Below, one piece after another: positions 34,002 to 43,277 of a stretch of DNA of 64,000 nt. Source of the stretch: Brachionus manjavacas (lineage: Eukaryota; Rotifera; Eurotatoria; Ploima; Brachionidae); NCBI GenBank assembly GCA_019054805.1, contig JAHQIY010000008.1:4511501-4575500 (forward strand), written 5' to 3'. Each line of letters begins with the position of its first letter. Position 1 is the stretch's first letter. Under the pieces are notes generated by a model that saw only the letters and a list, made by a program, of their open reading frames with translations, was not told where the DNA came from and searched no databases. The position numbers and the translations under genes were made by a program.

Positions 34002-35182
34002 TTAAAAATTGGGGAACCTTGACAAAATTAGGAACGAAATAAAATGAAGTTCTTTGGGAAGAACAAGTTTCATGGCGTTATTGATCTGTCTATAGCTAGG
34101 TATGACCCGACCGTCAATATCTTTAATCCCATAGCATTGAGCATATTCAGCAGCATTGACAATTTTGCATGAATACTTCATTAAATTTGGATCAGTGGCC
34201 AGAGCAGAGATTACTTTGCCAGCAAATTCAGGAGTTTCCGAATCAGCGATTACATCTTTAAGTTTGATTTCTTTGAGTAATAAACTTGTAGGGTCCATTT
34301 TGAGCACGGCTTTGTCCCCTTTTTCTCGTAAAATTTGTTCCGAAAATTCAGTTCTGACCCCGTTCAAAAGCAAGCTCAAACAAGCGACATTGTGCTTTTT
34401 TAATTCGAGCCCGCAATCACTTGATATTCGGTCTACGCCAGCCTTACCAATACCATAACAAGCATGACTAAAAATTTAATTTTTAATTTGAAAAATTGAT
34501 TTTTTAAAAATTTAATTATTTAGTGTAAAAAAGTTACAAGGCATATTGTAATCCGCCAAGACTTGATATGTTTACGATTAGGCCCTTTTGTCTAGGAACC
34601 ATGAGTCTTGATGCATGCACTGTGCATAAATAGTTGTTTCTGAGACCGACATTATTTATGTCATCCCAAGTTTTTGCTGGATCTGTTTCCCAAAAATTTA
34701 AGTTTGCAGCTTCGAAAATAAACTTTAATTAAAAAATTTAAAAAAATTTAAATAAAAATTATTTTTCAAAGTATGTTACATCGCCAGCCTTAAAAGCACT
34801 GTTGACCAAAACGTCTAATTGACCATTTTGTTCGTCTTTAATTTGCTGAAATAGTTGTTCAACTTGTTTATCGTCTTCGTGGTCACACTGAACTGGAAAA
34901 CACTGTCCTCCTCTGTTTCTGATCTAAAAAAATCAAAAATCAAAAACATAAGGAAAAAAATTCTTTACTTCTTCGGCAGTTTTTTCAAGGGAAAGGCCAT
35001 CTTTTGATGTTAACTTGCGGCCAGTAATGTAAACCTTGGCTCCATGTTCACCCAGTTGCAAAGCAATGCCTTTACCAATGCCTCGACTTGCACCTAAATT
35101 TTAAATTTTTCAAACTATAAAAATTGTTATTGCCTTAAATACCTGTAACTAGAGCTACTTTATTAAGCAATTTGAGACTCAT
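34002..35182 (-). CDS. DHRS1-like short-chain dehydrogenase C, C-terminus frame-shifted
   Basis: There are five exons on the minus strand: 35182-35143, 35093-34969, 34923-34780, 34722-34538 and 34467-34002, giving 319 residues. It has TGASRGIG and NISSLGG with YGIGK, but the usual NNAY is NSAF. The last about 20 residues (FISFLILSRFPNF) do not match the paralogues. The expected ending (VPNFVKVPQ...DVVSTKF) can be read in another frame of the same strand at 34044-33984. A small deletion has therefore shifted the end. The core enzyme could still fold; the membrane-proximal end may be lost. An assembly error cannot be excluded. Confidence 0.75.
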
Positions 35183-35706
35183 TATTAAATTTGTCAAAAA
35201 CAATGAAAAAAGAGTTAAGATTAGATTCTTAAATTTAGATCTTCTATTTTGAATTTGATTTGATCACGTGATTTATTATAAAGCATTTTTTGAATTACAT
35301 AAGTTCTCAAAAAAATTTGGATGAAAAATGTGAATTGAAATTTGTTTTGCTCTAGCTAAAATTTATTCTAAAGTCTAAATGTTCTAAAGAGAAAAAATAA
35401 TTTAAAAATCAAATAATAAACATTTTACAAGTCTAAAAAATATATAATAGACTTTGATTTTTGAATATTTATTATTTATAATAAACTTAAGACTTCTAGC
35501 ATTTTTATTTTTATCTTGGTCTAAAAAAGATAAAATTTTTTGCAAATTTTCCAGTCAACAAAAATTTTATAATTTGTTAGATAATTTTTGTGAATATTAA
35601 ACTGAGTTTTAGATTAAGTTATATTCCTTTTTTTCTTAAATAAACCAACACTTTAAAATTTAAAATCAAATAGTCTCCTATCAAAAATTCAAAATCATTC
35701 TAAATA
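35183..35706. other. Intergenic upstream of DHRS1-like C
   Basis: AT-rich with no gene seen. It ends with the 10-bp ATTCTAAATA copy that flanks the next LINE. Confidence 0.5.
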
Positions 35707-36648
35707 GTAGTAGTAGTAGTAGTAAGACCGCGTGGCGAGATAACTCGCAGGGATGCCCTTCAAAGCGGTCGTCTTAATTGATAATGGTCGTATTTGATTT
35801 TAAAGGAGTCCACGGTCTCAGTTGCGACTATGTCGTCTGGCAGTTCGTTCCATTCATTAGCTATTCGATTGATGAAGAAGTTGTGTCTTTGCTGACAAGA
35901 TGCCACGATCTCACGCCGTAGTTGACTTCTCTTCGTGTCTCTCGGAGCCGACCAATTTGGCTCGTTGTGCCACGTTATGTCATCTTTGCCTCTGCTGACT
36001 TTGTATAGTTGAATTAAGTCACCACGTTGTCGTCTTGTCTCCAAAGATGTAAGACCCATCCTCTCAAGTCTGTTCTCGTACTCCATGCCTTTCAAGGCAG
36101 TGGGGACTCTCGTTACTCTCCTCTGAACTTTTTCAAGGGTATTTATATCCTTCCTGAGGTACGGGTTCCAAGCCGACACTGAAAACTCCAGATGCGGACG
36201 AATGTAGGTGCGATAGAGTGAGGCCCATAGTTCTACATCCCTAGAAACGAATGTGTTTTTTAACATTCCTAGAATTTGGTTAGCTTTTGATGCGGCATGA
36301 GCGGACTGTGAGCTGAACTTAAAATTAGGCGTGAGAATGATGCCCAGGTCGCGTTCTTCCGATGTGTTTTGAAGCAAAATGCGAGAGCCATCCTTCTTTT
36401 TAGCGTATAAGACCTGGTTTCTGCTACATGCTTGTTGCTACCGATATTCATAACCTTAATTTTAGACTCGTTTGCTTCCATCAACCAAGTCCAACACCAT
36501 TCAGCCACTGTGTCCAAATCAGCTTGAAGACTATTCACCGCCTCCTCGGATTCCACCTGCGCTATTATTTTTAGATCATCGGCAAAAAGCTTGCTTGTGT
36601 GTATCAAGTGGCTTGGTAGGTCATTGATGAAGATTGCGGGATTCCATT
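35707..36648 (-). mobile_element. 5'-truncated LINE with target-site duplication
   Basis: Minus-strand frames read FINDLPSHLIHTSKLFADD, SEERDLGIIL, YRTYIRPHLEFSVSAWNPYL, RRQRGDLIQLYK, FFINRIANEWNELPDD and a final DSFKIKYDHY. Only one frame shift, near 36370, breaks the ORF. The 3' end carries a GTA-type trinucleotide tail (read on plus as TAGTAGTAG at 35706-35723). Flanks ATTCTAAATA at 35697-35706 and 36649-36658 are identical. The copy is visibly richer in G+C than its surroundings and is the youngest LINE here. Confidence 0.9.
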
Positions 36649-36658
36649 ATTCTAAATA

Positions 36659-36954
36659 AAAAATTCTTTATAAATTTCTATTCCGATTCGATTTTTTATA
36701 TTAATGTTAGAAAAATTTGAAAACATAAAACATACAACATCGCAGTTTTGATCAAAGATTATAATTAAAAAAAATGCTCAATTTGGACATTGGGAATTTT
36801 CATAAAAACTTTCAAAAAATTACAAAAATTATTTATAAAATAAAATTATTTTTCATTTATTAAAATTGACAAAGTATAGATTTTTAGTTTTTGATGATAA
36901 AACAGCATGAAATAAAATATGTTTAACAAAATTCAACAAAAAAGATGAACTACT
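36659..36954. other. AT-rich spacer, nothing seen
   Basis: No coding or repeat signal is recognised between two LINE fragments. Confidence 0.4.
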
Positions 36955-37745
36955 ATAAAGCATCAGCAGTCATAGTGATTTTGGGAAATTCGAGATCAGA
37001 GCCGCTCAAAATTACAAAAGGTGTGAAACAGGGTGGAATCCTAAGTCCAACTCTTTTCTTGTTGTAAATTGATTTACTTGGGAAACTTTTAGCTAACTCA
37101 AATCTAGGTATTAAAATTGGTATTTTGATGATGAATATCTTTTACGCTGACGATAGAAAGTCTAAAACAATTCGGAATAACAACTAAAGTGAAACTTTGT
37201 TACTACAAGACATATGTATGTTCCATGCTGTATTATGGTTTTGATACTCTTATCATTAACAAGACTTAAGTCAGGACACTGCAGACCATTGAATCAAGTC
37301 TCATAAAAGGGATGTTTTGAATTCACAAAAAGACTAGAAAGACACAATTCCTCAAGGCTTTAAACAGACTTGTTTTTAAGTCACAAATCTTAAGTCAAGT
37401 AAAGTCAATGACTTAAAATTTTTTTTTTAAGTTAAGTCAATGACTTAAAAAATTAAATGACTTTGACTAAAAAAAAAAAATTTTAAGTCATTGACTTGAC
37501 TTTGACTTAAATTTTTGTGACTTAAAAACAAGTCTGGCTTTAAACATTGATAAAGTTGAAGATCGAAAAACAAAGATCAATAATAATTTTATCAATAGAT
37601 TAATCAAATTGGATACAACTAGAAAAATACTTCTTGAACTTGAGTCTGATGCCGCGGCAAGAAGCGACAACGTTAAAAAAACTGGAGTCAAGTTATTAGT
37701 AGACTACTATAAAAAATCTAACAAAAATTTCCGAATTTTGATGAC
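36955..37745 (+). pseudogene. LINE reverse-transcriptase fragment interrupted by a hAT MITE
   Basis: Plus-strand frames give KGVKQGGILSPTLFLL near 37017, a degraded YADDR box near 37145 and the SMLYYGFDTLIINKT block. After the MITE come KINNNFINRLIKLDTTRKIL and LVDYYKKSNKNF. Several stops are present. It differs from the neighbouring LINEs and matches the [14 protein letters not shown] type at 59,200 more closely. Confidence 0.75.
37365..37536. mobile_element. 172-bp hAT-type hairpin MITE with exact 8-bp duplication
   Basis: It begins CAGACTTGTTTTTAAGTCAC and ends with the perfect inverse. Almost the whole element can fold back through TTAAGTCA words. The flanks GCTTTAAA at 37357-37364 and 37537-37544 are identical. 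The host LINE reading resumes directly after it. Confidence 0.92.
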
Positions 37746-37828
37746 ACTTAAACAAAAATGAGAATAATGATAATAAAAAAAGAAAACTAAATATTTTTTA
37801 AAATCTTTAATCTTTTAAAAGTATTTTT

Positions 37829-38282
37829 TTAATTATTCATTTTTAACTCCTCGATCTGGCGAACTTCACAACCCAACATTTCAATCAAATTCAAGCGGAG
37901 ATAATTCAAGACTCTAAGGTTCTTAATTATTTTTTTATTTCTTTTTCTCTCCAGGTATCTGCCTGATTGGCATTTAAAGCCCTTTAAGGACTGCGCACTG
38001 ATAATTTCCGGGGGGTAACTTGTTCCAATTCTTGACAACTCTTTTCGTAAAGAAATTTTCACGTTGCTTTATCTTCGTAAGCTGTTTAGTAAACCTTTGT
38101 TTGTGTCCCCGTATTACACAAACTGGACTATCGGTTATCAGTGAGTAACATTAGAGTAAGATGATTTTGCCATTTTACTAAGCTAAGCTATATAATTTAA
38201 AAAATTCTATTAGGCTTCCTCTTTCCCATCTCTGCTTTAGGGACGTTAATTCTTTTCCAATCTTTCTTCGTAATTTAAATGC
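37829..38282 (-). pseudogene. LINE ORF2 C-terminal fragment
   Basis: The minus strand reads LKQRWERGSLIEFFKLY, then VIRGHKQRFTKQL and ENFFTKRVVKNWNKLPPEII, and ends AQSLKGFKCQSG. This is the usual C-terminal block of jockey/CR1-like ORF2. Stops separate the pieces. Confidence 0.75.
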
Positions 38283-38288
38283 ATTATA

Positions 38289-39020
38289 TCAGGTGGCGTA
38301 GCTACATGGTGGCGAAGGGGAACGCCCCCCCCCATTTTCAAAAAAAAATTAAATTTACCCCCCTTTTCTGAGGTCAAAAGAAAATTTTAACATATTATTT
38401 AATATTTTTTTGCCTTTTTAGCAATTGAAGTTGCCTAAATAATTGTTTTATACAAAATCTTAATTTGCACAAAATTTGTGTGTCAATTTGTAAAAAAAAA
38501 GTATTCTCAAATTTTTTTATTTAAAGTAAAAGTTGCAACTTAGGTTTCAATTTAAAAAGTCACAAAATTTTATTTTTGATGAGATACCAAAAGAACAAAG
38601 GCTGATGAGATTAGTAGAATTTTTTTTGAGACCGAATGTATGTGACATATTTCTGAATATTTTCGATTTATTTCGAATTTATTTAACCGATTTCGAATGC
38701 GAATTCAGAGAGATCTTTCTCCGTTCTAAAGCGCTTGAAAGATTACTTAAGGAATACTATGACTCAAAAGCGACTTGGGGACATATGCTTGATTAATGTT
38801 GAACCAGAAGAAGCTGATAATAAAGATTTGGCAAAAATAATTGATTGTTTTGCTTTAGAAAAAAACAGAAGATTGAAATTATTTTTAGTTTTTTATTATG
38901 TTAAATTTTGTGTTAAATTAAGTCCGAGTTTAAATAATTGTATAATAAATAATAAAGTTTATTATAATTGAACCTTATATTTTTTCAAAATTTTACCTAA
39001 AAAAAAGTGGAGGCTTGATA
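38289..39020 (+). pseudogene. hAT transposon remnant with transposase C-terminal dimerisation domain
   Basis: The left edge carries CAGGTGGCGTAGCTACATGG, a hAT-type terminus related to the CAGTGGCGTAGC family, followed by a run of C. At 38690-38890, across one frame shift, the reading gives RSFSVLKRL, then LKDYLRNTMTQKRL and FALEKNRRLK. This is the hAT dimerisation domain as in ZMYM1-like transposases. A degraded right end (GTGGAGGCTTGATAGCC) may lie near 39007-39023. The rest of the transposase is gone. Confidence 0.7.
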
Positions 39021-39204
39021 GCCGGAAAAAAAAAATATTAAAATATTTTATAAAAAAATATTTTATTTTTATAGTTCATTTTACAAAAAAACAAGTTTCG
39101 AAAATTCATAAATTCAAATTCATGTTTTGTCAAAAAATTTAAAAAACATTTTAATATTCATTTTATTTAAGGATTAATATCACATTTTTTGAAATTAAAA
39201 AAAT

Positions 39205-39945
39205 TTAATTTTTTTTTAAACTTGTCTTGATTCTATTATCCAAAATAGTGAATTCTCTATTTATTTTGAGGAGAAGCCAGTATGGCATCGAAGTGACCAT
39301 GTCCTTTTCAATTTGATCAAATTTAAAAATCATTCCAAATGACTTCATAAATTTGCCAAAAATTCCAATAATAATATAGCAGTGCTTTTTCGAATCAAAA
39401 GCAGACTTCAAATTGTTAACCTTTTCTAACTTCTTAGTCACATTAAGTCCATTATATATTTCACATTGGCCCTTTTTCGGAACTATTTCTGCATCACCAG
39501 TAAAAATTTTATACTGACATGCTGCATCCGAAGATTCGCTAATTTTCATCTGTATAGTATTATCATTTTTTTTGATAAGTGAAAAACCTTTATCGAGTAC
39601 ATGTGCCCAGTCCCAATAGTTCATCAAAAAATTAGAATTGTCATCTAATTTCGGTTTTGATTCATTTAAATTTAGCAGATTTTCTCCATTTACTTGAATA
39701 GATTCATTTAACCATAGGTCTTGTGCATAGACCAGTTTTGAGTTTTCATAAAACTGAAGACAGCCCCATGAGTTTTGTTTCGGAGTTCTGATTATTTTAC
39801 AATTAGAAATGACTGTGTTTAGTGAAGAATTAAAGTTAATTTCACTCAGAATATCATCGGCCGAAGTTCTAGGCTTTTTTTGAACGGACTCTTCATCCGA
39901 CGAGTCCAATGCACTCTTCGATGTTTTTGCTCTCGAGTCACTCAT
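39205..39945 (-). CDS. Divergent SMAD MH2-like protein (MH2-only), minus partner
   Basis: This is an intronless 246-residue ORF. The N-terminus (1-35) is Ser-rich and acidic with a KKPR stretch. From about residue 58 the order of MH2 features is kept: W-G-C-L-Q-F-Y-E near the start, a central C-E-I-Y-N stretch and a C-terminal VTSMPYWLLLKINREFTILD. The last echoes the family's VTSTPCWIE...LD motif. There is no MH1 DNA-binding domain and no SSxS phosphorylation tail. MH2 domains mediate receptor and SMAD contacts in TGF-beta signalling. Similarity is weak and judged by eye; the head-to-head MH2 gene next door supports it. Confidence 0.55.
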   Translation of the reverse strand: MSDSRAKTSKSALDSSDEESVQKKPRTSADDILSEINFNSSLNTVISNCKIIRTPKQNSWGCLQFYENSKLVYAQDLWLNESIQVNGENLLNLNESKPKLDDNSNFLMNYWDWAHVLDKGFSLIKKNDNTIQMKISESSDAACQYKIFTGDAEIVPKKGQCEIYNGLNVTKKLEKVNNLKSAFDSKKHCYIIIGIFGKFMKSFGMIFKFDQIEKDMVTSMPYWLLLKINREFTILDNRIKTSLKKN

Positions 39946-40073
39946 TAAAACAAAATTAAAAACTAAAATAAAAAAATTTAACTTGCACCAATAGATTCAT
40001 TAACTTCACCAAAGAGATTTTGCCAAATTATAAAATTTATTTTTCAAATTAAATTTTGACAATTTCTCCAAAA
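39946..40073. promoter_or_regulatory. 128-bp bidirectional promoter region between two MH2-like genes
   Basis: The two ATGs face away from each other across this gap. A TATAAAA-type box lies about 40 nt before the plus-strand ATG. On the minus side a T-rich run ending in ATTTTAG lies about 20 nt before the ATG and could be a splice acceptor. Confidence 0.5.
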
Positions 40074-40655
40074 ATGAGCCAACTCAATAAACTGCCCTCT
40101 TTTTTAATTCAGTATTATGAGCATGATAAAAGCATTGATTTTCCTGTTGAGTTGTATCAAACACCGTTGGTCATTGATGGTCTTTTCTCGCCCTTAACCA
40201 ATTCAAAATTCAGCCTCGGCTATTTGGATAATTTTAGCCGAACCAATGAGTCTGAAGAATGCCTTCTGAAAATTGGTCATGGAATTGAATTTGAAAAGAA
40301 TGACAACGATATTTATTTAATTAAAAATTCATGTTTTCAAAAAGTTTACTTATTAGCCAAAAGATCCGATGGACCGGAAGAACTAGAACCAGGTAATTGT
40401 TTCTAAAAAAATCTTTTTTTTTCTATTTTTTAAATTAAAAAAAAAGGTTTCAGAAGACCGATTTTTAATCTAAAGCCTCTATTTGAGCATAAATTCTTTC
40501 CAAAAAAAGTTGGCAAAATATATGATGAATGTTCTTTGCGCATCAGTTTCGGAAAACCTTTCGAAAAATCACAAGATTCTGAGCTCGGATATATTTCACC
40601 ATGTTGGATCGAAATGACGCTAAGTCGAATAGTCGATACATTTGAAAACCCTTAA
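40074..40655 (+). CDS. Divergent SMAD MH2-only protein, plus partner
   Basis: There are two exons, 40074-40392 and 40447-40655, with a 54-nt intron in phase 1, giving 175 residues. MH2 features appear in order: IQYYE near the N-terminus, a V-x-D-G-L-F turn, F-S-L-G-Y-L-D-N-F-S-R (family LGLLSNVNR) and IGHGIEF (family IGRGV). They continue with E-P-G-F then IFNLKPLF, IYDECSLRISFGKPF and SPCWIEMTL (family TPCWIE). The MH1 domain and the SSxS tail are both missing. It could act as an inhibitory or scaffold SMAD or have a new role. Assignment to the fold is strong; function is inferred. Confidence 0.82.
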
Positions 40656-41344
40656 TATTTTATTTTTCTTTATATAAATTTAAAAAAATGTTAACAAATA
40701 AAATATTTTTCCAAAAAAAATTTTATAAAAATGAAAGGAAGAAAAATGAAAAAAATACATTTTTAAATTTGGTTTTGGCCAAATTAGATTTGATTAATTC
40801 AAAAAATAAATTGACTTTACGAATTAATTATTTTATTAGAATCAAGAACCGAAATAAAGAGTGTGAAGCAAAAAGATTGAAAATACATTTTTTTGTTAAT
40901 TTGTATTTCTAAAGAGTTTCTCTTAAATTTTTCATCTGGAGCTGCGACCCAACATTCTGCCAACAAAATTACTATGGGACATTTATCATAAACAGCGCGA
41001 TTAATCCGTGCACCAAAGAGCTAAGAACTATTTGCAGATTTTTAGACTGGATTTGGATTCTTTATGCTAGATCCCAATGCTTTTCAAAAAATTTAATGAA
41101 ATTTTTAAAATTTTAATGTCCATTTTTTCTAAGATTTTCGCAAGACATTATTCTTTAGAGCTCTACTAAATTTTTTGGCTCGAGTCGACCAGAAAATTTT
41201 GAGAGGGCTATTGGAGCTCATCTATTTTTTTTGAAATTTTAAGATAAAACTTCAATAATAAAAAAATTCAAGTTTGGATATTCAAGTATGTTTTAAAATA
41301 ATAAAATTGCGTTTCAACAGAACCATCATATTTTTCATCAATAA
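40656..41344. other. AT-rich intergenic, no gene seen
   Basis: Short Lys/Asn-rich open frames near 40690-40910 look like chance products of base bias. Confidence 0.4.
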
Positions 41345-41790
41345 AAAAGCATGTTTAAAATTTTGACTAGTAAAAAAAATATGCTTTGAATTAAGCGAAT
41401 TTTATACAAATATTTAAGAGACTTTAAGAAATAAGAAAATTAAAAATCTAAATGTCTCATGGTTTAGTAAAAGAACCCTTTACCCGTAAATCACACCTGT
41501 CCTCTAATTTTGATATATTTTTAACAATTAATTCTAAAAAACAATAAAAAAAGATTGAAATTGGCTCTTGATAATTTTTATGTCTTATCGTTCAAAAGTT
41601 CTTGGAAAAATGACTTAAATTTTACTTTTTGGAATTACATGAATTACTTTTTGATGGCCTTTTTATTTAGTTAAACCAAGGAACAATTAGATTTTTATTT
41701 TAAAATTTTAAAGTCTATTTGTATAAAATTTTGGTTAAATTCGCTTAATAAGAAAAAAAAATTATACTCTCTTTTTTGAACACTCTTTAT
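41345..41790. mobile_element. Family Y terminal-inverted-repeat element
   Basis: The ends share AAGCGAATTT followed by TATACAAATA and AGACTTTAA words in inverted orientation. The left part matches about 58105-58215, where TTTTGACAAGTAAAAAAAAT and TACAAATATTTAA recur. The right end reads inward TAAAGAGTGTTCAAAAAAGA, as does the start of the 58,085 copy. There is no ORF inside. Confidence 0.5.
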
Positions 41791-42053
41791 AAAAAAAACT
41801 TTCAATAATACCCGGCGCTAATTTTTTAGACTTGACTGCTATCAGTCTTAATTTTGGATATTTGCTCTTATAAAAAAATTCTGTAGTTTATCTTTTCTTG
41901 TTCAATTTGTTTCTAATTGGCATTAACAATTGGTTTGAAACTTTCAGTTTAATTACATTTTTATAATATCTAAAAGCCAACTAAAATAATAATTATTTTA
42001 TTAAAAATTAACAGTTCTTCATTAGCTGATTAAAATTCTCTAGAGCAAAAAAA
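41791..42053. other. Upstream flank of the GPCR gene
   Basis: AT-rich with no clear promoter element beyond general A/T content. Confidence 0.35.
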
Positions 42054-43277
42054 ATGCTCCCAAGTCCTACATTTTATTCCGTAGCATCAACGGGTTCAAA
42101 TTTGATTATTTTTATCATCGGTTCGATGCTAATTTTTTTCACAGTATGCCTAAATATTTTCATAGTATTTACTGTAATCACGGAAAAATCCATGCGCAAC
42201 TACACAAATATTCAGTATGCGTCAATGTCTTGTGCGGACATTTTGGTCGGCTCAGTAGCCATGCCATTGATGCTGGTATCTACCTTGTACGACAATTGGC
42301 CGTTCAATGAGGATATGTGTATATTGTTTATCTTAGGAGACTTTGTGGGAGGCAACATAAGCATGCTACTCTTGATGGTAATTGCTTTTCATCGTCTTAG
42401 GTGCATCAAAAAGCCTTTTGGTATGATAAAAAAGTCACGTGTTGAATTATTCATTCCTAGTTTAGTCATTTGGCCCACAGTATTTTTATTCTGGACGATA
42501 CCAGCTATGCTAATTGTCAAAAATTCACGGCGCAAGAAATTTATGGACCCAAGAGATTGCTATTTTATGTACTCTTTTGAATATGTCATGGTAGTCGACT
42601 TAATGGCCTATTTGATACCAATTTTTTTGCTTATTTTCTTCCAAGTATCGATCTATGATGCCTTGAAAAAAAGGAAAAAATTTATGAATCCGAAACATTT
42701 CAATAAATTGATCAAAATTGAGCCCATTGAAAATGATCCAACAGCTATTTCCACCTTTTCGACAAATTCACTTCCTGAGTCCAAACCAGAAAAACTTATG
42801 AAAAAAAAAATAGTGTTTAAACGCTCGAATACAGTGAACTCGATCCAAGAGCCGAAGAAAAAACATTCACTTAAAGAATGCAGGATAATAGAAGGAGTTG
42901 TTAGTGCCAGTACTGGTTCAGTGGAACTTTTGTGTTCGGAAATGAGTAGAAGAAAAAATTCAGATAGTTTGCGGGTGCAAAAAGTGGTTCAAAGTCAACA
43001 GCATATGTTGTTCTCAAACAATTATAAAAAGAATAAAAAAGCTTTTAGAACTTTGGTCTTTGTTACAACTTGTTTGACAATTTTATGGTTTCCATGGATG
43101 GTAAGTTGGCCGATTGATGCTTACTGTAATTGTATTCCTCGTAGGTTTTATGCTCTCACCTACTGGATGGAATATCTAAATTCTTTATTCAATTCAGTTA
43201 TTTTAATATTTGGTAATCAGCATTTTAGAAGAAAATTTTTCTTATTATTCAGAAAAGAATCTTTAAATAAAATTTAA
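42054..43277 (+). CDS. Rhodopsin-family GPCR, aminergic-like with altered switch motifs
   Basis: This is an intronless 407-residue gene. Seven hydrophobic segments are visible, with a long basic third intracellular loop (about 205-325). Hallmarks present are N1.50, D2.50 in SCADILVG, C3.25 with D3.32 seven residues later (an amine-binding position), a paired Cys in loop 2 (DCYF), and W6.48 and P6.50 in LWFPW. Unusual are H-R-L in place of D-R-Y at the end of helix 3 (FHRLRCI) and N-S-V-I-L in place of N-P-x-x-Y in helix 7. It most resembles biogenic-amine or muscarinic-type receptors. The changed D-R-Y and N-P-x-x-Y imply atypical G-protein coupling. The ligand cannot be set. Confidence 0.85.
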   Translation: MLPSPTFYSVASTGSNLIIFIIGSMLIFFTVCLNIFIVFTVITEKSMRNYTNIQYASMSCADILVGSVAMPLMLVSTLYDNWPFNEDMCILFILGDFVGGNISMLLLMVIAFHRLRCIKKPFGMIKKSRVELFIPSLVIWPTVFLFWTIPAMLIVKNSRRKKFMDPRDCYFMYSFEYVMVVDLMAYLIPIFLLIFFQVSIYDALKKRKKFMNPKHFNKLIKIEPIENDPTAISTFSTNSLPESKPEKLMKKKIVFKRSNTVNSIQEPKKKHSLKECRIIEGVVSASTGSVELLCSEMSRRKNSDSLRVQKVVQSQQHMLFSNNYKKNKKAFRTLVFVTTCLTILWFPWMVSWPIDAYCNCIPRRFYALTYWMEYLNSLFNSVILIFGNQHFRRKFFLLFRKESLNKI

